NCBI GenBank assembly: GCA_018815265.1
Contig: JAHIYG010000012.1
Span: forward strand, 1 to 5,095
Length of the DNA stretch: 5,095 bases
Direction of reading: 5' to 3'
Origin: Candidatus Altarchaeota archaeon
GTDB taxonomy: Archaea > Altiarchaeota > Altiarchaeia > IMC4 > SCGC-AAA252-I15
Position 1 is the first letter of the stretch. Each line of letters begins with the position of its first letter. The translations under genes were made by a program, and so were the position numbers. This document shows positions 1 through 5,095 of this stretch, in pieces. The notes beneath the pieces are model-generated. The model saw only the letters and a program-made list of their open reading frames with translations. It was not told the origin of the DNA and did not search any database.

Positions 1-1
1 A

Positions 2-511
2 TGCACCATCTGCGGAGTAATCAGACGTAGAATCCTGAACAAGAATGGGAGGCTGTTGAAGATGACTAAAATAGTTACGGGACATAACCTCGACGACGAG
101 ACGCAGACGCTCATGATGAACTATATAAGAGGAGACATCTCTTGCATGGCGAGGACAGGACCTAAGACGGGAATAAAACATGAAGAGATGTTTGTTCAAC
201 GTGTTAAACCCCTGTTTTTCTGTTTAGAGGAGGAAGTCAGACGTTACTCGCAGATTAGGGATTTTCCAGTGCAGTACGAACCATGCCCCTGCTCGCTTGA
301 CTCATATCGAACAGAAGTGAAAAAATACTTGGATGAGTTAGAAACTGAATCTCCAGGCATGAAAATGCAGATGGTGAAAGGCTTTATCGAACTGGTACCA
401 AACCTGAAAAAACAATACATGACAGGTTCGATAGACACCTGTAAAATCTGCGGCGAACCCTCATCAGGGAAAACATGCAGGGCATGCACCATAATAAAAA
501 TGCTGAACTAG
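2..511 (+). CDS. tRNA 2-thiolation protein, TtuA/Ncs6 (CTU1) family, 3' part of gene
   Basis: The frame is open from the window edge, so the start and the ATP-binding PP-loop lie upstream; 169 codons are visible. Family members adenylate a tRNA uridine and replace its oxygen with sulfur, in the cytoplasm. The first visible residues are CTICG, followed by RRR, matching the Cys-X2-Cys pair that holds a catalytic iron-sulfur cluster in TtuA. Residues 27-33 (GHNLDDE) are a conserved PP-loop-family motif. Cys95, in PCPCS followed by SYR, aligns with the third cluster cysteine; an extra Cys97 sits two residues on. The C-terminus has a zinc ribbon, Cys147-X2-Cys150-X8-Cys159-X2-Cys162, ending in IIKMLN, typical of the TtuA/Ncs6 group and not of TtcA. 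An in-frame TTG at 56 and ATG at 62 are internal codons, not starts, because the cysteine pair lies before them. Whether the target is U34 (Ncs6-like) or position 54 (TtuA-like) cannot be told from this part. Confidence 0.9.
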   Translation, partial: CTICGVIRRRILNKNGRLLKMTKIVTGHNLDDETQTLMMNYIRGDISCMARTGPKTGIKHEEMFVQRVKPLFFCLEEEVRRYSQIRDFPVQYEPCPCSLDSYRTEVKKYLDELETESPGMKMQMVKGFIELVPNLKKQYMTGSIDTCKICGEPSSGKTCRACTIIKMLN

Positions 512-515
512 TGGT

Positions 516-1178
516 CTACAGCCATTCATATAGTGGTTTGAATGTTTCCTTGTCAAGGCTTTCAAGATGGTCCATCACTTCCACTCTCCATACCTTGACA
601 TTTTTTGGGGGATTACTTTTTAGTCTCTCAGGGAGGTCATTGCCTGCTTCTATTAGTTCATGGAGTTCAACTGGAGTGTAGCCGTTTGTTAATTCTGCGA
701 GTTCATCCAAGTCGACTTCATCTGATTTTACCCCCAGATACTGTTTTATTATTTCTTTTCTAGCTTCCTTACCTGGTTCAGGTAAGAATATCCAGACATT
801 AAATCCGTGTTGAAGTAGGTTAGTGACAACCCAGGGCTTGTTTGTGGACCCGATTACAAAAACATCTCCTGAGATATCACCAGTCAAAAGGGATGAAAAA
901 TCTTTATCGATTTCATCTATGAAAAAAAGACGGTTTGATAGTTCAGATGAGGTTTTTTCTTTTATCTCAGGTGCTTTTGATTCGATAAAATCAAGGTTTA
1001 ATTCTCCTGCTATGACTTTTGCCACGAACCTTTTCCCGCAACCCGGCGGACCATATATGATGGCCTTCTTTGAAGCGCCTACATCACCTCTGTGGATTGG
1101 TTTGATAATGTTTTCCCGTATTTTATCCACTAAATCATCTGTCCCTTTGACATCTGCTAAGTTCGCCAGTTTAACCAC
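516..1178 (-). CDS. Small, reduced AAA ATPase (CDC48/VCP-like module)
   Basis: This 220-residue cytoplasmic protein is a single AAA module. The N-terminal segment (residues 5-28, LADVKGTDDLVDKI onward) matches the usual lead-in to CDC48-type AAA domains. Walker A is GPPGCGK (43-49), but the next residue is Arg50 where Thr or Ser normally binds the Mg-ATP. Walker B is LFFIDEID (84-91) and sensor 1 is GSTN (110-113). Walker A and B are only about 39 residues apart, so the pore loop and the following helix seem to be missing. The usual RPGRFD arginine-finger stretch is replaced by QHGFN (123-127). A normal helical lid follows (about 140-220). The GTG start at 1178 is the only reasonable one: the frame is closed by a stop at 1197-1199. 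It begins 8 bases after the upstream stop with no Shine-Dalgarno motif, suggesting translational coupling. The fold is confident; ATP hydrolysis and any unfolding activity are doubtful. Confidence 0.85.
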   Translation of the reverse strand: MVKLANLADVKGTDDLVDKIRENIIKPIHRGDVGASKKAIIYGPPGCGKRFVAKVIAGELNLDFIESKAPEIKEKTSSELSNRLFFIDEIDKDFSSLLTGDISGDVFVIGSTNKPWVVTNLLQHGFNVWIFLPEPGKEARKEIIKQYLGVKSDEVDLDELAELTNGYTPVELHELIEAGNDLPERLKSNPPKNVKVWRVEVMDHLESLDKETFKPLYEWL

Positions 1179-1186
1179 TTGTGAAG

Positions 1187-1657
1187 CTATTCTGTCTCAG
1201 CCATAATATATGAGCAACAGACAAAGTTGTCGTTGGGATGGGTTTCTAGACAGTAAATCTCTCCTCCACGGATGTATTTTTCATTTCCATTTTTGCAGTT
1301 GAATGGACTGTCTGTGCAGTAGCCCGTCTTAAACCCTCTATGCCTGCAGTATTCAGCTATGTCTGCCGGAGGCTTTGACGTGGTGGTGGTTCCGAAAAAT
1401 GTGGATGACGTCGTTGTGGTTTTTTTGACTGCAGAAGTTGTGGTGGATTCCAATGTTGTTGATGAGGTGGTTGAAACCACTATTTTAGGGTGTGCTTTAG
1501 TGCTGTTCAGGTAGACTAATCCAATCGAGATTGCGAGTAGGACAACAATGGGGAGTATGCTTTTTAGGTCATTATTTCTTTGACTTTTTTCTGTTGGTTT
1601 TTCACAGACTATGTCTATTATTTCATAATCTTTCTCTACATCCTCTAAATCAGACAT
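1187..1657 (-). CDS. Single-pass membrane protein with Thr/Ser stalk and six-cysteine outer domain
   Basis: I do not recognise a family. From the ATG at 1657 the protein has 156 residues in four parts. An acidic N-terminus (1-30, one Cys) carries no signal cleavage site. A transmembrane helix follows (about 34-50, ILPIVVLLAISIGLVYL). Next is a Thr/Ser-rich stalk (61-94) and then a compact domain with Cys104, Cys114, Cys121, Cys136 and the pair Cys147-Cys148. Spacing is C-X9-C-X6-C-X14-C-X10-CC, a layout suited to three disulfides and loosely like defensin or CLIP-type domains, though I see no real homology. The stalk and Cys domain would face outside and the stalk may be O-glycosylated; that is inference. 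The start could instead be an in-frame TTG at 1678, seven codons earlier; I prefer the ATG. The gene lies 33 bases after the arylsulfotransferase-family stop and 8 bases before the AAA start, so it is probably in one operon with both. Confidence 0.8.
   Translation of the reverse strand: MSDLEDVEKDYEIIDIVCEKPTEKSQRNNDLKSILPIVVLLAISIGLVYLNSTKAHPKIVVSTTSSTTLESTTTSAVKKTTTTSSTFFGTTTTSKPPADIAEYCRHRGFKTGYCTDSPFNCKNGNEKYIRGGEIYCLETHPNDNFVCCSYIMAETE
1376..1477 (-). repeat. Low-complexity Thr/Ser-codon tract encoding the stalk
   Basis: This stretch is made of repeated ACC, ACA, ACG and TCC/TCT-type codons, seen on the plus strand as many GTGGT and GTTGT units. It encodes the extended stalk (for example TTTTSS and STTSSTT blocks) between the membrane helix and the six-cysteine domain. 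The unit is irregular, so it is a codon-level low-complexity region and not a true tandem array. Its length is likely to vary between related strains. Confidence 0.7.
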
Positions 1658-1690
1658 ATAAGAATTATTTTTTTCCAAAGATATTAATGC

Positions 1691-2965
1691 CTACTTCAGG
1701 AAATTTATTTGCTCGGGGGGTATTCTCTCCATCCGATATATCACATATCTTCTGTTGTCATTTAGGTATGGTGTTACATATTCCCATACTATTTCCCCGT
1801 CTTTGGTGACTTCAAAGACTCTGCCATGGTTGCTTTCTGTTATGAGGGTGTTGCCATTAGGTAGCCTTTGGGCGCCACCCTGAGAGGTTGTGTGAAACGA
1901 CTCTGGTTGGTCTGCGACGTATTCCCAGGCAATCTCGTGGGTCATAGGGTTTACTTCGACAACCCGCGAGTAGTTTCGAAACATTCCATTGTCGAAAACC
2001 AGTATATTACCGTTTTCAAGGTATGTTGCGTGGTGTGGCCGGTCTAATTCGTTTTTTCCCCACCACCATTTTATCTTTTCAGCCTCTGGGTCAAACACGA
2101 TAATCAGGTCTTGATTTCTTATGCAAACCATGATATCCCCCTTCTCTGAGATTAAGGTGTCGTTTTCGAAGACATACACTGAGTTGGCGTGGAAGATGTC
2201 TCCGAATGTGATGCTTAGCTCATCCCCAAACGCGCTCCAGTCATCAACGTTAACAATGTTGACTTCCATCAGTTCCCTGTGTGAGAGCACATCTTCGTTT
2301 TTCTGGAACAAGTCATAAAGCGATATTCTGTCGGTTATTTCACCTTCAGGCGATATCTTCACAATCAACATGTCAAGAATTGAGTCTGGATTGACGTCTA
2401 CTGCACGGAAGGTATTGTCTTCGCCTAAGAGCGTAAGTGTATATGAAAATTTTTCCTCGTCAGACAGCATTCTCTTTTCCATGTAGAGGGAGTAAAAGCT
2501 GTTGTTGTATTCGAACAGGTCATGGTGGAAGTTGCCGGTTATCCTCCAGAGGATATTTGATTTGTCGTTGACATAAGCTAGATAGTTGGTTAAACCGAAA
2601 TGCTGAGGTAGCAGAAATAAGTTGCCGTCAGAGGTTAGTCTTGAGAAAACCCATCCTTTTTCAGCTTTGACCTCCCAGTTATGCAGGATGGTGCCCTTGC
2701 CATCCATTAGGTAGGTGTTGTTTGTATTAACAAATGTGAACAGATTCAATCCTGGATAAGAGCGGTTTACATCATATACTCTGACTCCATAGTCAGGACT
2801 GCCTGACTTATCCACGGCATAGTCCAAGTAGCCCATACTGTAAAGCCGCGATGAGACATCATCATTTCTGCTGAGTGACTGTTCATCATATTTAAAAAAA
2901 GCAGGGAAAATAAATGTCAAGGAAAGAATAACCAAAAACACTACAACTACTGCAAGTTTCCGCAT
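1691..2965 (-). CDS. Arylsulfotransferase (ASST) family protein, secreted or membrane-anchored beta-propeller
   Basis: ASST enzymes move a sulfuryl group from a phenolic sulfate ester to another phenol through a sulfo-histidine, without PAPS, outside the cytoplasmic membrane. This 424-residue protein starts with MRKL and a hydrophobic stretch (5-23), a signal peptide or anchor. The rest is built of repeated beta blades with a G-N-x-L ... R-V-x-E-V ... E-I-x-W-E-Y pattern, clearest at 318-349 and 369-397. Motifs typical of the family include RPHH (309-312) then NGNILVFDNG (318-327), and FHTTSQGGAQRLPNGNTLI (357-375). Candidate catalytic histidines are His147/148, His259, His311/312, His358 and His380; I cannot assign which one is sulfated. 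Five N-X-S/T sequons (Asn67, 82, 154, 268, 331) fit an exported, possibly glycosylated protein. It is first in a three-gene unit. The donor and acceptor are unknown, and a non-catalytic propeller is possible. Confidence 0.85.
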   Translation of the reverse strand: MRKLAVVVVFLVILSLTFIFPAFFKYDEQSLSRNDDVSSRLYSMGYLDYAVDKSGSPDYGVRVYDVNRSYPGLNLFTFVNTNNTYLMDGKGTILHNWEVKAEKGWVFSRLTSDGNLFLLPQHFGLTNYLAYVNDKSNILWRITGNFHHDLFEYNNSFYSLYMEKRMLSDEEKFSYTLTLLGEDNTFRAVDVNPDSILDMLIVKISPEGEITDRISLYDLFQKNEDVLSHRELMEVNIVNVDDWSAFGDELSITFGDIFHANSVYVFENDTLISEKGDIMVCIRNQDLIIVFDPEAEKIKWWWGKNELDRPHHATYLENGNILVFDNGMFRNYSRVVEVNPMTHEIAWEYVADQPESFHTTSQGGAQRLPNGNTLITESNHGRVFEVTKDGEIVWEYVTPYLNDNRRYVIYRMERIPPEQINFLK

Positions 2966-2980
2966 GTATATAGAAAGAGA

Positions 2981-2988
2981 TTATAAAA
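2981..2988 (-). promoter_or_regulatory. Possible TATA box for the arylsulfotransferase unit
   Basis: Read on the minus strand this is TTTTATAA, the best TATA-like sequence before the ATG at 2965. Its centre is about 19-20 bases from the ATG, closer than the roughly 26 expected for a leaderless archaeal transcript, and it overlaps the T-tract that may end the previous unit. A second A/T stretch (CTATATAC) touches the ATG itself. The call is therefore weak. Confidence 0.3.
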
Positions 2989-2994
2989 AAAAAA
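2985..2994 (-). terminator. T10 tract, probable archaeal terminator for the 4867-3011 unit
   Basis: On the minus strand ten T residues in a row begin about 16 bases after the stop of the 60-residue gene. Archaeal RNA polymerase often terminates at bare U-tracts without a hairpin, and I see no strong hairpin here. This would separate the upstream two-gene unit from the arylsulfotransferase unit, although read-through is possible because both lie on the same strand. Confidence 0.55.
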
Positions 2995-3010
2995 CAACAG
3001 ACACCAAGGA

Positions 3011-3193
3011 TTATTCTTGTTTTTCCCCTTGCTGGAGTTGGTCTTTGAATAGTTTTACCACTCCTTCACCTTCGACCACAATCCTGCCGCGATCGTTTTT
3101 GACAACAAAAGTATCTCCAACATCTACAGTTTTACCGCCTGCGCCCATGATTGATTTTAGGCCATCACCTAATTCAGCCAGTTTTCCCCTCAT
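3011..3193 (-). CDS. Small soluble protein of unknown function (60 residues)
   Basis: I do not recognise this protein. It starts at an ATG only 3 bases after the stop of the large upstream gene, so it is almost certainly cotranscribed and probably translationally coupled. An N-terminal helix-like part (1-16, RGKLAELGDGLKSIM) is followed by a Gly-rich turn and a Val-rich, probably beta section (22-46, including VDVGDTFVVKND and GRIVVEGEGVV). It ends in a charged, Gln-rich tail (KDQLQQGEKQE). There is no signal peptide, membrane segment or cysteine. Part of the beta section loosely resembles the C-terminus of the upstream protein (FV, then Asp, Ile and Gly at similar spacing). An inner ATG at 3148 could be an alternative start, but the spacing favours 3193. 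That it is a real gene rests on position and sensible composition, not on homology. Confidence 0.65.
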   Translation of the reverse strand: MRGKLAELGDGLKSIMGAGGKTVDVGDTFVVKNDRGRIVVEGEGVVKLFKDQLQQGEKQE

Positions 3194-3196
3194 CTG

Positions 3197-4867
3197 TTAT
3201 TCACTGGGTTTTTCCACAGTATCGGTTAAGCCGCCGGCGTACCGTATTACCATGGCGTCACTGGATAGGACGAATCGTTCTACTTGTCTCTGAGATTGAT
3301 GTGAGACTTCAGCTTGAGATGCCTGGCCTGCGCCTTCAGCTGGTGCTTGCGGATTTGCTGCATTCCAAAGGCGATGACCTACATCCCCCTCTACCACCAA
3401 TGTTTTCTTTCCTTCTCCAAACTGGCCTTTGTACGTTCTAATCCACGCAACCTGCTCATCCCCCATTATTGGAGGTATGTATCCTTCACCACCATCTGAG
3501 TATTCAAATGATAGACCTCGTTCATTCAATACTGCTGTTTCAACGCCGCGGCTTGCGTCTAATTGAACGCCTTTTTCCCGTATTTTACCAACAACCACCA
3601 TTGCCTGGCTTTGGAAACCATCTAGTGAAAGTCTCTGTGCAACAGCTGACCATCCGTCTTCTAAGGGGTTGGCTCCTGCATCTATTTTTTTTACTGCCCT
3701 CTCCACAAGACCGTCGGCAGTCAAGACAGAGGGTTCAGTTTCGGTTTTTGGGTCGAAACACAGGTATTGATTGTCTTCTATTCTGGTTCCTTCGACGCTT
3801 TCGCCTAATGTGATGTTGACTTGGGTATTGCCCATCATCTGTTTTAACACGATTTTTCCATCTGGTGCAATTTCCCAGCTGCCTGCAGGCAATCTTCCAA
3901 CACGCGGTGTTTGTTCCCTTTCAGATGCTTCATAAGCCATATCGGCATCACCGTGTTGTTCGACAATCTTTTCATAATCAGCGATGTTACTTCTTTCTCT
4001 TTCCCTGAACATGCTCATATATCTGCTCATACGTTCTTCAACAGGTAGGTCACTTAGTTTCTGCCCTGTTTGACCGTCGAATTTAGGTGGGAATCCAGTT
4101 GCCTCAATTTTTAACACAGCCTTGTCCACTCCTTCTTCCCCTGCATAGGTTTCAAGCGCTGAGGCTGCGCCACCATATGCTCTAGCGTTTAAGACAGAGA
4201 TTGCATACCTGGCTCGGGCATCTGCTGGAGCATCCCTTAACATCAACTCCAGTGTAGTGTCAAAATTTGGCAGAACCGCTGATTGTCTGAGTATGTCCAC
4301 TGCAGCGGCTGCGTCACCATCTATTAAATGACCCTCTGCGGAGTTAGCAATGGTTCTTAACTCATTGGCTTTGCCCATTTTTGAATCAAATTGCAGTTCA
4401 GGCGCAGTTGTTTGGACCTGCGCTGAATCGCCTCCAGTATTGGCTAGTTGAGCTGAGCGTTCATCGAGTTTTTCAACTGTCAAATCACGCTGTAATTTAT
4501 GCACTGGATTTATTCCGTATCTTTGAAGTAGTTCTCTGTGGGTTCTCATTCTCTCAAGTGATCGCTCATCTACGCCTGCTTGCTGTAATTCTGTTTCAGT
4601 GAAGGTTGAGAGGACTGCCCCATCAAGATATACGCCAGTCTTCCAAGTGCGATCTGCAGCTTGGGGATTTCCTAACCTGTTTAAGTCGCTGCCGACCGCA
4701 TTCAAATGAGTCGGATGTAGTGACTGCAAAACCGCTTTAACCTCGTCTCCAGTCAGTCTTTCTGTTGCAACCCGCGTCAATCTTTCGTCGATTCCATGCT
4801 TTTGCAACTCAGCATCCGTAAGCTGAGCCTTAAGCCTGCCGTCAGAAGTACGCATTAACTGAGCCAT
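3197..4867 (-). CDS. Large soluble protein of unknown function with duplicated N-terminal motif
   Basis: I do not recognise a family. The product has 556 residues from the ATG at 4867, or 560 from the ATG at 4879. I prefer 4867 because a TATA-like box lies about 30 bases before it, fitting leaderless transcription. There is no signal peptide or membrane helix, so it is probably cytoplasmic. Residues 1-315 look mostly helical, rich in Ala, Glu, Gln and Arg. A motif is repeated at 16-33 and 89-107 (LTDAELQKHGIDER and FTETELQQAGVDER). Residues 160-245 contain Ala-rich helices (for example DGDAAAAVDILRQS) that could be TPR-like, but no clear repeat period is seen. Residues 325-380 (GSWEIAPDGKIVLK onward) and 485-550 look beta-rich, and a Gln/Ala/Ser linker (505-528) precedes the last 25 residues. 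There is a single cysteine (Cys370). The 60-residue gene follows 3 bases later. Confidence 0.85.
   Translation of the reverse strand: MAQLMRTSDGRLKAQLTDAELQKHGIDERLTRVATERLTGDEVKAVLQSLHPTHLNAVGSDLNRLGNPQAADRTWKTGVYLDGAVLSTFTETELQQAGVDERSLERMRTHRELLQRYGINPVHKLQRDLTVEKLDERSAQLANTGGDSAQVQTTAPELQFDSKMGKANELRTIANSAEGHLIDGDAAAAVDILRQSAVLPNFDTTLELMLRDAPADARARYAISVLNARAYGGAASALETYAGEEGVDKAVLKIEATGFPPKFDGQTGQKLSDLPVEERMSRYMSMFRERERSNIADYEKIVEQHGDADMAYEASEREQTPRVGRLPAGSWEIAPDGKIVLKQMMGNTQVNITLGESVEGTRIEDNQYLCFDPKTETEPSVLTADGLVERAVKKIDAGANPLEDGWSAVAQRLSLDGFQSQAMVVVGKIREKGVQLDASRGVETAVLNERGLSFEYSDGGEGYIPPIMGDEQVAWIRTYKGQFGEGKKTLVVEGDVGHRLWNAANPQAPAEGAGQASQAEVSHQSQRQVERFVLSSDAMVIRYAGGLTDTVEKPSE
4547..4822 (-). 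repeat. Span holding two copies of an ELQxxG(I/V)DER motif within the large unknown protein
   Basis: The first copy is encoded at 4769-4822 and the second at 4547-4603, 73 residues apart. In the first 14 aligned positions eight are identical: Thr, Glu, Leu, Gln, Gly, Asp, Glu, Arg. Ile/Val and Asp/Glu changes are conservative. The DNA copies have diverged, so this is an old duplication of a helical motif and not a recent tandem repeat. Confidence 0.55.
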
Positions 4868-4892
4868 ACCATAAAACATTGAACAAGATACG

Positions 4893-4900
4893 CTTAAAAA
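4893..4900 (-). promoter_or_regulatory. Probable TATA box for the two-gene unit
   Basis: On the minus strand this reads TTTTTAAG within GATTTTTAAGCG. Its centre is about 29-30 bases before the ATG at 4867 and about 17-18 before the ATG at 4879. Archaeal TATA boxes usually sit some 26 bases before the transcript start, so transcription would begin near 4870, downstream of the first ATG. This supports a near-leaderless message starting translation at 4867. The box lies in the gap between divergent genes and its A/T core could also serve the plus strand. Confidence 0.45.
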
Positions 4901-4945
4901 TCAACCCAAATAGAATGACACAGTAATTATCTTTCCCAAAAAAAA

Positions 4946-5095
4946 ATGACTTATGGCCCACATGATGTTGGGGGAGTAGCATATTTCGCCCATATATGCG
5001 GATTCACAGCAGGCGCGATACTCTACACAGCAATGAAAAGCAAACGCAGAGAGGAACTGCTAACAATGCTCCAAAAAAAGAAAGAAAAAGAAAAA
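4946..5095 (+). CDS. Protein starting with a rhomboid-like final transmembrane helix (3' end outside window)
   Basis: Fifty codons run from the ATG at 4946 to the window edge without a stop. Residues 9-28 (GGVAYFAHICGFTAGAILYT) match the last transmembrane helix of rhomboid intramembrane proteases, including the His of the serine-histidine dyad (His16) and the H-x3-G-x3-G spacing (Gly19, Gly23). A basic stretch (KSKRR) and a Lys/Glu-rich tail follow. The rest of a rhomboid domain, including the GxSG serine helix, is absent: a stop in this frame at 4916-4918 and a divergent gene leave no room upstream. It could be a broken rhomboid remnant, a short orphan membrane protein, or the front of a longer fusion with a charged or coiled C-terminal part. 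No Shine-Dalgarno motif precedes the start; an A9 run (4938-4946) ends in the ATG. The homology is fairly clear, but function is not. Confidence 0.6.
   Translation, partial: MTYGPHDVGGVAYFAHICGFTAGAILYTAMKSKRREELLTMLQKKKEKEK

Noticed and set aside
2..511. TtcA-type (position 32) thiolation enzyme
   Set aside because: The C-terminal four-cysteine zinc ribbon ending in IIKMLN and the CTICG context fit the TtuA/Ncs6 group rather than TtcA.
823..1206. Open frame on the plus strand, about 127 codons
   Set aside because: It lies wholly antisense to the AAA gene, whose Walker A, Walker B and sensor motifs are unmistakable; the antisense product has no recognisable features.
1376..1477. Repeated GTTGT/GTGGT units that might suggest a CRISPR or tandem-repeat array
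   Set aside because: There are no constant repeats with unique spacers. The pattern follows from clustered Thr and Ser codons of the stalk.
2966..3010. Possible tRNA or small RNA gene in the short gap
   Set aside because: Only 45 bases, strongly A/T-rich, with no cloverleaf arms or conserved loop sequence.
3151..3813. Several open frames on the plus strand opposite the large unknown gene
   Set aside because: They overlap each other in different frames and sit opposite one uninterrupted frame of over 550 codons with plausible composition; their translations look like antisense shadows.
3011..4867. Toxin-antitoxin or defence module reading of the large/small gene pair
   Set aside because: Neither protein shows a nuclease, NTPase, DNA-binding or known toxin motif; the size pairing alone is not evidence.
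4938..4946. A9 run as a frameshift site joining the rhomboid-like helix to an upstream frame
   Set aside because: All three plus-strand frames have stops close upstream (4911-4913, 4916-4918, 4924-4926), so no upstream rhomboid part could be joined by slippage.

Overview
The window looks archaeal. The evidence is a TtuA/Ncs6-type tRNA thiolation enzyme, a CDC48-like AAA module, a membrane protein with a Ser/Thr-rich outer stalk, no recognisable Shine-Dalgarno motif ahead of any start, A/T-rich TATA-like boxes close to the starts, and a bare T-tract that would serve as an archaeal terminator. Coding is dense: the longest gap between genes is about 65 bases. No lineage-specific marker is visible. 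A DPANN or Altiarchaeota-type genome is only a guess from the stalk protein and the archaeal arylsulfotransferase. No RNA gene, insertion sequence or CRISPR array was seen.

Layout. (1) 2-511, plus strand: 3' part of a tRNA 2-thiolation protein gene, converging tail to tail on the next block with a 4-base gap. (2) 2965 to 516, minus strand: a tight three-gene unit. It encodes, in order of transcription, a secreted or membrane-anchored arylsulfotransferase-family beta-propeller, a single-pass membrane protein with a Thr/Ser stalk and a six-cysteine outer domain, and a small AAA ATPase that has lost several catalytic landmarks. (3) 2966-3010: a short gap with a T10 tract (minus-strand sense). 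(4) 4867 to 3011, minus strand: a two-gene unit of a ~556-residue protein that I do not recognise, followed 3 bases later by an equally unrecognised 60-residue protein. (5) 4868-4945: the divergent promoter region. (6) 4946 to the window end, plus strand: the start of a gene whose first ~30 residues look like the last transmembrane helix of a rhomboid protease, without the rest of the rhomboid domain.

How the genes may work together. The first two products of the 2965-516 unit should both act outside the cytoplasmic membrane (sulfuryl transfer, and a disulfide-rich domain on a stalk). The AAA protein would be cytoplasmic, so the unit may be a surface-modification cassette with a cytoplasmic factor; this is inferred only from spacing and strand. 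The 4867-3011 unit encodes two soluble proteins without signal peptides and is the least explained part of the window. The orphan rhomboid-like helix, the reduced AAA protein and the six-cysteine stalk protein are the other items most worth following up.
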